NCBI GenBank assembly: GCA_035582835.1
Contig: JAYKAV010003085.1
Location: 262,225 to 326,224, forward strand
Reading direction: 5' to 3'
Length of the DNA: 64,000 nucleotides
Source: Phoebastria nigripes
Taxonomy: Eukaryota > Chordata > Aves > Procellariiformes > Diomedeidae
Positions 25,635 to 38,100 of this stretch are shown piece after piece. A program made the position numbers and the translations under genes. Every line of letters begins with the position of its first letter. The first letter of the stretch is position 1. The notes under the pieces are model-generated. The model did no database searches and was not told where the DNA came from. It saw only the letters and a list, made by a program, of their open reading frames with translations.

Positions 25635-25726
25635 TTCACAGAATCACAGAATAGTTGAGGTTGGAAGGGACCTCTGGAGATCATCTAGTCCAACTGCCCT
25701 GCTTAACGCTGGCTTATCAAAGCAGG
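25635..25726 (-). mobile_element. CR1 LINE 3'-end fragment
   Basis: Starts with the CR1 terminal octamer region in reverse (CACAGAATCACAGAATAG), followed by GGTTGGAAGGGACCTCTGG and AGATCATCTAGTCCAACTGC. It is well preserved but only about 90 bp. A 14-bp segment (25704-25717) interrupts the CCCTGCT/CAAAGCAGG junction relative to the family pattern. Confidence 0.92.
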
Positions 25727-28700
25727 TTTTAAAGATCAATTACTTATCCCTCAATGTATACAATGATGTCAGTTGAAAAAGTTCTTTTGAGACAAGATAT
25801 CTAGAAGCACCCTTTAAAAACTGATGCCATCTAAGGATTTTACCTGTAATGTACACTACATATCTCTTTANTAAGGTGAATTTCTCACGCATCCCCTAGG
25901 ACAAAATCACTGTTTAAATTTATTTATTTTTATAAATATATAAAATTCCCTGTCCTTCAAGAAAACAAGTTTATAGTTATCAGTTACAACTAATGAGAGT
26001 GTTTCTCTGAACCTGTTAGAAACAGAAAATATTAAAATACTCTGTGCATAAGTATCAGTTTGTAATGTCTTAGTGACAGACTTTGCAAAAAGCTTGTCAC
26101 ACTGTATCAAAATATTTCTTGGCCAGAAAGAATGTAATCCAAAGAGGTTCTTTCCCTTCTTTCCCTTATTCATCCATTTTGAGACTTCTGCCATTATGAG
26201 GTTTGTATTATTTTTGTCCATTTGGCAGACTGTCAGGAAGGCGACAATACTATTAATAGCAAAAGCTACAACAAAAGATCAAAAGGGAAGGAGTCCTTTA
26301 ATAGGCCGAGACCGCTATGTTTATAATTAGTTCAGAATCTTTCAGAAGAATTCATACCACTGAAGTACTGGATATTAGATCTTTGAAGGGTATGTGGAAA
26401 TAACGAAAGGAAGGAGAAAGTAAGGAAAAGGGGTGCTGGAAACAGAATGTTTCTTCCGAAATAGTGAACATCAGGTTATCAAAGTATACAGTTTCAAATT
26501 TTATAATCATGCACAGAACTGTCAAGAATTCAAGCATCTGTACCCACTGTAAAGCATCAGACTTTATACTTTGTAGGCACTGCAGTATGTAAGGAAAACA
26601 AGTTAGCAAAAGACGTCCAAAAGAGAAAATTGAAAGGAGTAACCTTTCTGATTTTTCCGCAGGTAAAAGGAGCAAACCACGAGTAAAAGATATCTGAAGA
26701 TCTTCTGAAGACTTCCTTCAAATATTAAATGCAATAAGCAGTGAAGGGTGTATCCTGGGAGTTTTTGTTATTCACTCAGCATATTTTTGCCCTTCTCAGA
26801 AACTGCCAATCCACACAAGAACAAAATGAACTAGAGACCTCATGATGGCCAGCTCTCTTGTAAGACTTTCAGCATTTNCCGATGGACCAGGCACCACAAA
26901 ACTTCTAACTTCTTTCCTGAATTTACTCTGATTTTTTATTTTTACAAAGTTGTCTTCAAAAAGCAGTGACTTGGATTTGCCTTACAGCTGGAAATTGCAA
27001 GACAATCAGGCTGAAATAAAGCATAGTCTGTTTAGAGCAATTATCTAGCAACTACAGTCCTATGGATGAGTTAGATATCTTTATGATTTATTTTATGCAA
27101 GAGGTCAGCCAAAATAATCATTCTGGTCCTTTTGTTATTAATATCTACCGTTCTACTTCATCTCCTTTGCTCTTTTATTGCTTTAAAATGAACTTGAAGT
27201 CTGATCTTAGAATCCCCATTTCTAAGTGTTTCATAGTTACTCACCTGGAACTGACTCAGACTGCCTTCTAAAGGTGAAAGGCTCTACATGGCAAGCTGGT
27301 TTTAACAGTGGGCCTCACTTGTGCACCAGGGAAATGCTAGCTCATTAGATCTTTGAACAATACATGGAAGTAACTGAAAGTGCTACAAAAGTTTACTTTC
27401 ATGAGCTTCTCATATCACACTCTTCATTATTCTTGCTCCCTGGAATTGCTGTTCAGTCCTTTAAAACCCTAGTGAGTTCATAATATTTAATTGTTTTCTC
27501 TTAGTTTTATTCTGGCTCCTCTTCATGGCATGGGAAGCCAGTGCAGCAGTATCCTTCCATTCAGCCCTCTGTACTAGAGCTAGTCTAATTTGAAGAAAGG
27601 GACTAAATTTTTTTCCTCCTCAACTACTGTGGAGAACTTCTCTAGATTTGAAATTCTAAGTAGTGGGGCACGTAATGTAATCCTAGGTCACCTTCTTCAG
27701 ACCATTTCAGCAGAAATTGTGACCTCTAGAAAAGTTGGGACCAGAGAGAGTTCTTTATGCCATGCAGTTAGCATACACAGATTTTCAAATGAATGGGAGG
27801 CAAGGCCACAATGAATCTGACAACTCTACCTAACATTCACAGTGGTAAAAGTAAGAGGAGAAACTTGAATTACATACAGTACAGTTTCAATTAAGTCTGA
27901 GTTCATTCAAAGTTGAAATTCAGTGCTGTAGTTAGGCTTGTAAATTCCTAATGACTGAAACTGCCAAGATCCATCAGACAATGTTCTTATTTTATTATAG
28001 AGGTTTGTGCTTTAGATATATCCATCTGGACTGTGGTCATTTTGAAATCACAGCTTTCTAGTGTAAAACTGGCATAGGACTCCATTGCAGACCCAGTATC
28101 ATTGTATTTTAATTATTTTTTCTGAATCAGTGTGTAAGTTTGAGGGGCCCTTCCAACAAGGAATGGCTGATTTGGCTTTAAAAGCAACTGTAGATTGCCT
28201 CAAGCTGATCCTTCCCTTTTATCTCTCCTCTGTTTGCCAGTACCATGAGCACCTCAGTTGCCTAACTGGACCTTTGACCTGTGTTTTAAAAACAAGAGTA
28301 GGGATTTCCTCTAAGGCAGATGTCAACAGCTACATGTAAATCAGCCTGCCAGATGCAATGCCATTCAGGGAATACTTGAGCAGGCAGCTTTCCCTCCGAG
28401 GCAGATAGTCATCCTCTTAGCAATGTGACTCAAGGACAAAAGGACAAAGTAAATGAGATAACTCCAAATGTAATCTACCAGCAGTCTAAAACCTTTTAAT
28501 AGTTGGAAGCTGCTACTTGCCCTGGGGTGGTTTTGTCTCTTTTTCTAGTCGGCAAAATCTGTTGATAAGACAGACAGCTTTGCTATCATAATTTCAAACT
28601 AAGAAACTTGTAATAAAAGGGAATGTTAAAATATTTTGTTGGGCTTATTCAATTATATGTGACTGTGGTTAGTGCATCATGATGTGTGTCCTTTTTTTCC

Positions 28701-29079
28701 ATGCCCCGAAGGGAGAAAAAGCAAGTATTCCATTCAGATATATCACTGATTAATGTTCACGGCTCTCAGCATTCACTGGTTTCAGGAGTTGTTTATTGAA
28801 AATATGTAGCTGAGTCTCAAAGCCAACAACATTCCCCCAGGGTGCCCATTAAGCAGAAGGGCAGTACAGTTGTAAACAATCTATTTTGTAAAGTCAAAGA
28901 ATTTGATAGAAAAGACATCCAAGTAATATTTGGTAAATATTTCATATTTTGCACTGCATAGCTTGCAGGGAGAGAGAAAAAAGGGGAAGACAATAATTTA
29001 GAAAGAGTTACTCAAGGGAAAAAAAAATATCTCTAATAATAATCTAATAATGTTTTTTTACAAAGTGGGTACATCATAA
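25727..29079. other. AT-rich unique sequence, no gene supported
   Basis: No recognisable repeat or protein similarity. Open frames are under 110 codons with compositions expected of noncoding AT-rich DNA. Ns at 25871 and 26878. Confidence 0.65.
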
Positions 29080-29560
29080 AAGCCCCGTCTGTGCCAGTTG
29101 ATGTGAGTGGGTTCCACAAGTTTGGATGGAGAAATAGCTACCAGGAAACAACTGGCCAAAGAGAGGAAAAGTGTGGACTGGGAAGGTAGTGTGAGAGCTT
29201 CCCAATGAGTGATAAAACTCTGGAGATGATTTCTTGCGCTGAACCCACAAAAAATGGCAAACTCGGGACATGAAGAACCTGATGCATCTGTACAAGGCCA
29301 CAAGCAGAGATGGGCACCCGTTGTGGGTCTGTACTATATGGCCGCTGCCTGCTATATGCAGATGAAGACTACAGGACTGATTACCCACCCAGAGAACCAA
29401 CAGGCCCCTGAGGGCCTCTCTAAACACTTCCCTAGATGCCCCTGGCACATCACAGCCAGCCTCACTGCTTTGGGGGAGCACTCCACTGGGGATGACTCCG
29501 TTGGGGCTGCCCTCCCTGCTGCTTCTTCAGCCGGGTGGCTATGAGTGAGTGTGTGAGGGT
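29080..29560. other. GC-rich island, unidentified
   Basis: G+C rises to about 62-65% in 29401-29520 against well under 40% around it. Open frames of 135 codons (minus, 29074-29481) and 96 codons (plus, 29254-29544) overlap, which is expected where stop codons are depleted by GC content. Neither translation resembles a known protein. The block could be an old LTR or transposon piece, a CpG-poor regulatory region or an exon of a noncoding transcript. I do not recognise it. Confidence 0.4.
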
Positions 29561-29714
29561 GCAAGTGAACTGTGTGAGTACATAAGCGTGCTGTGTTACC
29601 AGCATTAAGAGTAACAGCTTGATTCTATTAATAATAACAGCTTAATGGATAAAAGGTGTTCTGAGAAATATTGGCTGTGATCTGTGCCTCCTTTCCCTCC
29701 CAATCCCCTATTAG

Positions 29715-29827
29715 ACAAGGGAATTTACAGCCGATATGTGCTCAAAAGAAATACAGCGAAGAAGAAATTAGGGCATTAATAGGTGCTACAGGGTCCAATG
29801 TAAAAATTGTGGGCCTGCAGAAATTAG
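29715..29827 (+). other. Exon-like segment with strong splice signals, unproven
   Basis: A pyrimidine-rich tract (CCTCCTTTCCCTCCCAATCC) ends in TATTAG at 29714, and 113 bases later AG|GTAAGC forms a near-consensus donor at 29827/29828. One frame is open through the whole segment and reads KKYSEEEIRALIGATGSNVK in its middle. A second frame is open for about 21 codons and then stops. No matching protein is recognised. The segment lies about 150 bp after the GC-rich island. It could be a coding exon, a noncoding exon or coincidence, as such pairs occur by chance in tens of kilobases. Confidence 0.2.
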
Positions 29828-30937
29828 GTAAGCAAAGATGTTTTGAGGATCAGATGTGGATAGATGACTATACTTTATTTGTAAGAACAATAGGCTCCCT
29901 GAAACTGGTGTATTTCTTTCATAAGATGTATAATTGTAACCTGATATCCGATCATGTCTTTCTCTTTCATCCTTTGTATGTCATTCTCTTCAAAAATTCT
30001 GAGAGCAGAGAGCTTGTCTTTGTAAGTGTTTGCACAGAATTTATGTCCACAATGTGAAATAAGGCCAATTATTAAATTAAATAATTAAATAATAATAGTA
30101 ATAATATCTGCTTGAAATAGATTTATACTGGAAGTTTTAAACAGGAACATGTGGACATCCAGCCTCAATTTTGCATAATCTTAAAGGATTAAAATTGGAT
30201 TTTATAGAATCCATGTTTCTTCTGTTAGTTTTATCACTCTTTGTCATATATAGAGCTCATCAAAGTACGTTAAATACTCATTCATTAAGGAGAATAACTT
30301 GTGGTAAACATCTGTAGCTTTAGAAACATCTCTCTAAGAATAATAATTACATCATAGAGAGATAACTTGGTTGTATCTCTGTTTATTTTTAAATGCCTCA
30401 GTAGCCAATTCTGATTTGGTGAAACACACCAAGGTGAAACACTCTCATTTTATTTGTAGTATGATTGATTTTTAGTTGTTGTTGTTGTTCTATATTATGT
30501 TGTTTCTAAGCAGAAAAATAATGAATGACATCTGTAAAAAAATTAACACATCTTTAAGGTTATAATAATACATTAGCAAACTTTCAACATCCATAATAAA
30601 AGTTGTTTTAATAATTAGAACTAAGTACAATTAACATGCACCTGCTTACTTGAGCTTCACATTACTGTTTGTTAAAATGTGCATGCAGCTTTGCGTTTAC
30701 TTTCATGTTCTATTTTCAAAGCATAGAGTCTAACTAGCTTTACTTGCTCTGTCCTCAAATTAAAAAAAAAACAAACGAAAAAACAAACCCTTAAAAACCC
30801 CCTTAGGTGCAGCCAAAAATCTGACAATGTTCTATAAATTAATTGTCAAACTTATTAAACCCTCAGATAATGAGTTTAATTTCAATTTTGGAATGAAATC
30901 CAAAATCAGTGTCGTTTCTCATAGTTTCGTTTCATTG
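29828..30937. other. AT-rich unique sequence, no gene supported
   Basis: Contains a TAA-rich stretch (30070-30110) and an A/C-rich tract with CCC interruptions (30765-30804). Nothing else seen. Confidence 0.6.
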
Positions 30938-31185
30938 TGTCCTGGTTTCAGCTGGGATGGAGTTATTTTTCTTCCTAGTAGCTGGTATAGTGCTGTGTTT
31001 TGGATTCAGTATGAGAATAATGTTGATAACACACTGATGTTTTAGTTGTTAGTAAGTAGTTGTAGTGCTTACACTAAGTCAAGGACTTTTCAGCTTCCCA
31101 TGCTCTGCCAGGTGCACAAGAAGCTGGGAGGGCTCATAGCCAGGACAGCTGATCCAAACTGGCCAACGGGGTATTCCACACCATA

Positions 31186-31208
31186 TGACATCATGCTCAG
31201 TATATAAA
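31186..31208 (+). promoter_or_regulatory. LTR promoter motifs: CRE-like site and TATA box
   Basis: TGACATCA at 31186-31193 corresponds to TGACGTCA in the second LTR copy and looks like CpG decay. TATATAAA follows at 31201-31208. Position and order match the U3/R border of the family. Present activity is unknown. Confidence 0.6.
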
Positions 31209-31401
31209 CAGGGGAGAGTTGGCCAGGGAACAGTGATCACTGCTCAGGGACTGGCTGGGTGTCAGTTGGCAGGTGGTGAGCATTTGCATCCCTTGTTTTT
31301 CCTGAGTTTTGTTCCTCTCTCTCTTGTTGTTTTCTTTTCATTACATTTTTTATTATTATTATTACTATTATTATTATTTTATTTTATTTTATTTTCCAGT
31401 T

Positions 31402-31407
31402 ATTAAA
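31402..31407 (+). terminator. LTR polyadenylation signal ATTAAA
   Basis: ATTAAA lies within TATTAAACTGTTCTTATCTC, at the same relative position as in the second copy, marking the R/U5 border of the LTR. Confidence 0.6.
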
Positions 31408-32470
31408 CTGTTCTTATCTCAGCCCACGAGTTTCTTACTTTTGCTCTGCAGATTCTCTCCCCCATCCCACCAGGGGGAAAGGGCGAGCGAGTGGCTGTGT
31501 GGTGTTTGGTTGCTGACTGGGGTTAAACCACGACTCACTGCAAATTCCTGATATCTCAAAATGTAAAATATGACATATTAAAAATTTACAATTGTTGTTA
31601 GTGTTCTATTACACATGAATGTTGTATCTAAAATTTAGATAGAGTTCTTAGAGTGTTCATATTTAACAAGACTTCAGATTTTCACTGTAACAATGGGAAT
31701 TAAAACAGCAGCCTGTAGAGAATTCTCGTGAGGAAATGAAGTATTAATCTCCAGCCAACTACTACTGGTGGGGAAGTCACTCAAAATGTACTACAAATTG
31801 GCTGAAGAAGGGACATGAGCCTTATATGTCCCAAATGTGTGCCAAATATGGTCTGGACTTGGTCTCAGACCAGAATTTTCATCCTGTACCTGAGACTATG
31901 TTTTTGCAATCACGATACGCAGATCTCAGTGTTACTGGATAATCCTAGGCTCTCTGTACTCTACTAATCCAAACAAAGGGCCAAGTCACAGGTTCAGACA
32001 TTGGCACGTATGTCTTGCTGTTTGTTCACACACTCTTTTGCATGGTTTTAGTTCCTGCCAACTAGCACAATCCCAGGAAATGCCTGGACACCAGGAACTG
32101 TTCCCATAGAAAGTACAGATGAGGAAAGTGAGTCCAGGAGGCTGCTATCTGTGATATACACTTTCTAGGAGTGACAAAGTACAAGCTCTGGAGCATTTTA
32201 TCTGCTACCATAGACATAACCTATGTGATACAAATCTTGTCCAGATCACCATGGCACTTCTAGCAAATTACTGAGAGCGCGTTGAACAGAGTTTATGCCA
32301 GTTTTCTAACAGCTGGGAGAGGACACTTGGTACCTAATCCCATACAGGCTATAAAAGAAAAATATCCTTAAAAAATGTTTGAAATGCAATCAATAGAGCC
32401 AGTTTGCACCAGTTAATATTCTGTCATGTGGAAGGATCACTTCTTATCCAGTACCAAATGTCCTAGAACT

Positions 32471-32491
32471 GTATGTGTGCGTGTGTGTGTT
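32471..32491. repeat. Short imperfect GT microsatellite
   Basis: GT units with one GC interruption (GTATGTGTGCGTGTGTGTGT). Confidence 0.8.
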
Positions 32492-33343
32492 TTGCTTTGT
32501 TTTCTTTTGTAAACTCATGTTTAAAAGTGTGAACACTTTTTCTAAGTGAATATTTTGTATGTATAAATTCTGGCTTTCTTCTGATCTCTTCCAGTCCTAT
32601 TTTCCAGTTATATTATTACAATCATTTCAGCAAATTTAAAAAATGTACACAACAGCAAACACACTGTTTCCTCCTGCAGTCCAAAGAAGAATTTTCCAGC
32701 AGGAAAGATGGATGACCTATGGTAATTATAACGCACTATACCTTGTACAGTTAAAAAAACCCAAAAAACGTGGTAAACCAGGGCACTAGGAACATTTTTA
32801 TAAACTGAATTTTTCTAAAAATATAGGTCTATTCTAAGCGCATCAGTATTCAGAAAACCACTCCATGTCTTATACAGATGGAATTTGATTATATTTTCTT
32901 GTTCCAATTAACCCTCAGATAAATAACCATGGATGAAGGGAGGAGCCTTGAGGAGAGACTCTCCACCATTTCAACCCAGAGTCACCAGCATCTTTTACTC
33001 TCTAAATACGTATTTTATTAGAACATTCAAATAATGACCTAAAAATGAAATCATTTTTTCAGCACTATTAAACAAGAGAGACTGAACACAAGATTTAGCA
33101 GCAAACTTCCCTCCTGTCCATCTGCCTCTTCAAAATAAGTATCCTTTCAACAGACTTGGAAAGTCATCCAGGGTTAAGGAAGAGTGTTTCTCAAGGAAGA
33201 AAATACCGAGTAGGTGGGTTTTCATCTGATGACTTACCCGAGTTTTCAAGTGAATTCCTAAATAGACCGTTTTCAATCCACTTTGAAGGTGGCAATACGA
33301 TAAACAACTACGGGAAGAGTCACATCTTTTGAGTCATTCTTGT

Positions 33344-33359
33344 TTCATGAATTCATGAA
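33344..33359. repeat. 16-bp perfect palindrome
   Basis: TTCATGAATTCATGAA reads the same on both strands. It could be a dimeric protein-binding site or coincidence. Confidence 0.85.
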
Positions 33360-34304
33360 TCTCAAGGGTATGACAAATAGCCAAATGTGAAAAGGATTCT
33401 TAGGTGACCGTAGCTGATAATTTACATTTAGAATTGGCAATGCTTCTCCTCAATTTACTGATAAATAAGTTTAAAAGAGAAAGTATATAACAGATTTATT
33501 ATCATAATTACTATTTAAAACTAAATTACTTCAACTTTCAATTTGGATTGCTCCGTCGAAGATAAAATATCTTTTTTTCATTAGATTAAAATCCACACTG
33601 CAACAAATAATTTAATAAATTAAATATAACATTTGTGACATGAAATTAACTTAATCAGAGATGACATAAGACACATGGGAGCTATTAGAAGCCTTTATAT
33701 AGGAAGAAGTTACCACAGAAACTTTATTGCAAGGTGCAGTACAGATGAGAAGTACTTGCCAATACATTTGAACCTGTGAATGATGGTTGGATAGATCTTG
33801 CCAATTTCTATAAGAATCTGTTTACTTTTTCTGCTGCTTCTGAATTAGTGCAATGAGCATCTTGGGGCTCATCTCTGGTGCTTGTTGACACAGGTGTCAG
33901 TGTTCCATGAAAAGGTACGGTTGATATTAAATGTTTGTCTTTTGCTGCTCTGTTTTGACATTTCTACTGATCTGGTTTGTGCTTCATAATGCAATTAGAA
34001 ATCTGAAATAACTATAAGAGGTACATGAATGAGTGGCAACTACAACAAATTACTGTCCTTGGTTCATGTATTCTGAATATGCTTGTTTCCACCAGCTGGT
34101 AAAGAAAGCTGTGGTTAATTTACCCATCATTTACATCCTGCTCCAATGCACACTGAGGTCAGGTGAAAGATGAAAAAGATGACTGCTATTCTGCCAACAT
34201 ACTTGAGGTAACAGAAGACCCAATGTATTTACCTTTTTTTCTTTTTTCTTGAAGTGCAGTCTCCTAGAATAGGTAATTATTTAGGAAAGATCAGTTTTAA
34301 TTTA

Positions 34305-34380
34305 TTCTTTAAATTAAATTAAAATTAAATTAAACAATATTATAAACAATATTGTTTTTATTTATTGTTTAAATTTTTAA
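34305..34380. repeat. AT-rich ATTAA tract with a central palindrome
   Basis: Repeated TTAAA/ATTAAA units lead into two copies of AAACAATATT. The second forms the perfect 14-bp palindrome AAACAATATTGTTT (34344-34357). Confidence 0.8.
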
Positions 34381-35142
34381 CTTACTCCATCTATGTAAAA
34401 GAAATAAAGGTTAACAAATTAGACAGATGAGTGAAGGAAACCTTAAGGACACTAATTTTAAGGCAGCCTTTTGGGATTAGAAAATTTTTGAACACTTGAA
34501 GTTGTAATTAAAAAGTATATATTTAAGGAAAACTTGATCGACACTTTTTGTCTCTTCTCAGTTTCAATCAAATTTGTAGAGTTTGATGTCAATGTTGTTT
34601 AAAGACTGATTTACTCAGTGGCAACTGGGTCAGTTTCTCCTTTCTAATCAGCTGACCCAAACAGTTTCCTGTCTTTAAGATATTTAGGTTAATATAATTA
34701 TTAATTCATGAAGTGCAATGTAAAAGTAAATTTCCACTTCTAAATAAACACTAAAAGTAAGCTAATTTAGTAACAAATGCAAGATTTCTGCAGGATTTTT
34801 TGCTCAGTGGAATCCATTGTTTCAGCATGACAGCTTCAGGATAAAAGATGTGTTGTAATGATCTGTGAAAACCGCTGTTGGTAGCCAAGTCCCAAGTATA
34901 ATGGGAACTGGCAGGCATGTTGTTGATGATTTGGTAAATCGAAGGGAGGATGACCAAGACGCCTCAAATGGAAAATTAAGGGAAGTCTTATCTGGATATT
35001 TTGGTAAGCATTAAGGACTTTTTATGCAAGCTTGATTCATTCAAGCATATAAACAGCGAGTCATTTACATTACATGAATAGCTTAGGACACCCAAGTGTC
35101 CTTTGAGAGTAGAGCTGATGATAGTAACTGGTTGCTAGTAAT

Positions 35143-35161
35143 GTCAGCCTGGGAGGCTGAC
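35143..35161. repeat. Short perfect inverted repeat (8-bp stem, 3-nt loop)
   Basis: GTCAGCCT and AGGCTGAC flank GGG. It sits at the start of a locally GC-richer patch (35140-35220). No function is implied. Confidence 0.8.
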
Positions 35162-38100
35162 TGACCCAGAGAGGAACTGCTGCCTTCTGCATTCCTGCAG
35201 GAGTTTTCCTGAGAGCTCACAGCAGCCAGTCATTCTACTACAGTGCAATGCATTTTTTCTCTGCAGAAGGGAGTTTCAGGAAATACATGTGTTCATGAAT
35301 GTTGAGCAAGGTTGCAAAAACAAATTCATGTGCTATTTCTTTACTTAAAAAAGTATCAAATTTCTGTTGATGTATCTTCACAGAAGCCATCTGAAGTAAT
35401 TGATCAGTTCTAGGAAACCCAGTAGAAGTTCATAATTTAAAATGAATCATGAACAGTTAAAGGACTGGTGGCTGTACTCAGGAAAAATGCAATTAGAGGT
35501 GTCATTAAATTTGTACAAGTCTAGGATACCTGCATCATATTTTCCAGTTACTGAACATAGCTGTACTACTGCAGATTAATTCAGCCAAATGGAATATAAA
35601 TTACTTCACTGACTTATATGTACTAACTTCAAACAAGTGGCTGTGGGGGAGGGGAGGACAGTTATGGTACTTCAGCTGGAATAAGCAATGTTGTATGTAT
35701 TATTAAAATCAATAAAAATATTTAAAAGCCAAAAATACAAGTCTCAGGCAAAGTCAAAGTATAAAGCAGTATTTATGGATTAATATAAACATGGTGTTTA
35801 TGTTTATCTTATTAAAGAATTCTTTATTGCAAAATACGGAGTGGCACCCAACTACTGTTTTTTTTCTGTGTCCACTTACCATCATAAGTTATGCAGAGGC
35901 ATTAAATTGTTTGTTAGAAACATTTCTGCTGAGCTTTGCTGAGAATTCTTAAGAAGCAAATAAGGCTAAGGAGCTCCAATTTTTTAATTTTTGTTTTTTC
36001 CTAATTGTTAACTTTAGCTAGGTCTAACTTAAGTCTGTTATCTCTATTATCTACTTGATATATTTTTAATTAAGAATAACTATCTCCCAGTTAATTGTCC
36101 TGGGAAAACTTTACCTTTGACAAAACACACCCTATCTATTAAAGCACTTTGATCAGGATTACTAGACAGGGGTTGTTTTATCATCTCTGTTGGAACTTTT
36201 TTTTGCTTTATATACCTAAGGTAAAGGAAGAATATATATATATATTTTTAATAGGAATTTGAATTGCTGTACTTCAGTAGGGTATGTTTTAATGATGTTT
36301 TTCATCATATTCATTTTTTATTTGCAATAGAAGTTTACAAATTTACAATTACATACACAATGATTTATGAAATTATATTTAAGTGCANCCCTAATTACTC
36401 TATGTTAACAGCTAATGTAAATTATTGGGAAACTTAACCTGAAATAACCACTCATACCCCACATTTTTGAAATAGATAAACAAAATTAAAATGTCTGAGG
36501 CGAAATTAAAATATTTAGAAGTAAAAGTCATATCCATTTTGAAATGAACCCACTTTTTAGAACAAAAGACCTAAACATTTTATTTAGAAAATTTCGAAAT
36601 GAGACAATTTTTAAGTTTTTTTTAAGAGTTTCAGGATTTATTTGAAAACAAAAAGATGAATAATTCAAAGTAAATTCACGATTACTTTCAATCTGCATAA
36701 TAACTTTCAGTGAAAACTATTTTTATTTGAAAAAAAGCCACTTCTGTCTACTAGTGACTTATTTTGTCATTTTCTGCTCTGTATTGATATGTTGTATTTT
36801 GTAACTGACATTAGAATAGGAAAATGAACCTAAATTATGTAGTGTACTTTCCACTTGGATCTATTGGACTGTTACTAGTTCACGTTTCCTGTGAACTTTG
36901 ATCTTTTTGAAAAATATTAGAGAGGAGAGGTACTATTATCTCAGTGGGCAATGGAGGATTCAAACTTACTAACAATGTAGAGACAATACTTTTCCATTTC
37001 CGTGTATCCAGGCAGTCTGTTCTGACTGTGGCCTAGATGGTGATACGCTGAAAAGGTTTTGAGAGTAGTTGTATAACAGGTCAGGGTAGGATAAAATGTG
37101 CATAATTACTAGTATGTTTGTTCAATGGTAGAGAATGGTTTGTGCCGTTACTTAAGTAGGAATATATTTACCACATGTATAAATGTTTGCTGTTCCCATT
37201 CATCTCTACACTTTTAATATAGTCAATGTAATATTAGTGAAAAACTTGGTAACTTGGATTACTTAGTTTCTTCTGCTTTAACTTTATTTCATTTAATGGT
37301 GTCTTGTCATTACATATTTTTCCCTCTGGATTTTTTCAGTATGTTAGTCATTAATTCTCCCTCTGAAAAAAATCTTGCAAAACTATATAGTTGTAAATGT
37401 GACAAACACGTGTCTTAACTGTGTTTCTGGTTTAATGTTCATAACATCATAGTAATAAGAAATCATAGGAAACATAACTACATGATATCCCCTTAAATGC
37501 ACAGAGATGTGTTCTCAATACCTGTTGTGTGAGGAAAAAAAAAAAAAATTAATGGGCTGACAAGCCATTAAAACTTGAGTGCATTTTAACAATTTATTTC
37601 CTGGAAACTTTGTGGTCAGAGTTGTTAAAAATTAATAGATTTGAGTAGGGATAGGCAAAACTAGCTGCTGTGATAAAATAACATAAAGAGCCACTGAAAA
37701 CTGAAATATAACATAACAAATCTGAAGAGTTACCTGATGGACAGATGTTGCTATTGTTCTGGCTGATGCCTCATAGATGTATTTCNCATCTGGCATGCAA
37801 CTGTGTTTTCACCTTGCTTGGTTTTGAAATGTAAAAACAGCCATTGAATAGTGATTAGGATAGAGACGTGTGCTTGGCAAAGGTTTCTACAACTGAAATA
37901 TCTGGCCCATACAGCACAGATCTGCTTTGTATAGATAAGATAAATTTATTCCACTAAATTTTGGTTATTTACAATCAGGAGCAACATGCTCAAAAGGGTA
38001 TTTGCTTAAAAGATTGCTGAATTTCTTTCCATGTTCCTTAAACAGAGTTGGAATAATACTTCCTTACCAAATAAGACCATCCCTTCTACACTAAACATAT

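Larger units (their letters stand above)
30938..31535 (+). mobile_element. Solo LTR, avian ERVL-type, copy 1
   Basis: Starts TGTCCTGGTTTCAGCTGGGA and ends near GGGGTTAAACCACGACT, the termini of an LTR family common in birds (final A changed to T). It is flanked by CATTG (30933-30937) and CACTG (31536-31540), a 5-bp target duplication with one mismatch, as expected for ERVL. U3 carries a decayed CRE-like TGACATCA and a TATA box. The R/U5 part has a TTA/TTTTA microsatellite (31351-31395) and an ATTAAA signal. No gag, pol or primer-binding site adjoins, so it is a solo LTR left by recombination. The open frames in it are by-products. Confidence 0.93.

Noticed and set aside
29074..29481. 135-codon minus-strand frame
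   Set aside because: It sits in the GC-rich island where stops are rare on both strands. The translation has no recognisable domain, and plus-strand frames are similarly long.
36915..37000. Possible MIR remnant (ACTATTATCTCAGTGGGCAAT)
   Set aside because: Too few ordered motifs to separate it from chance.
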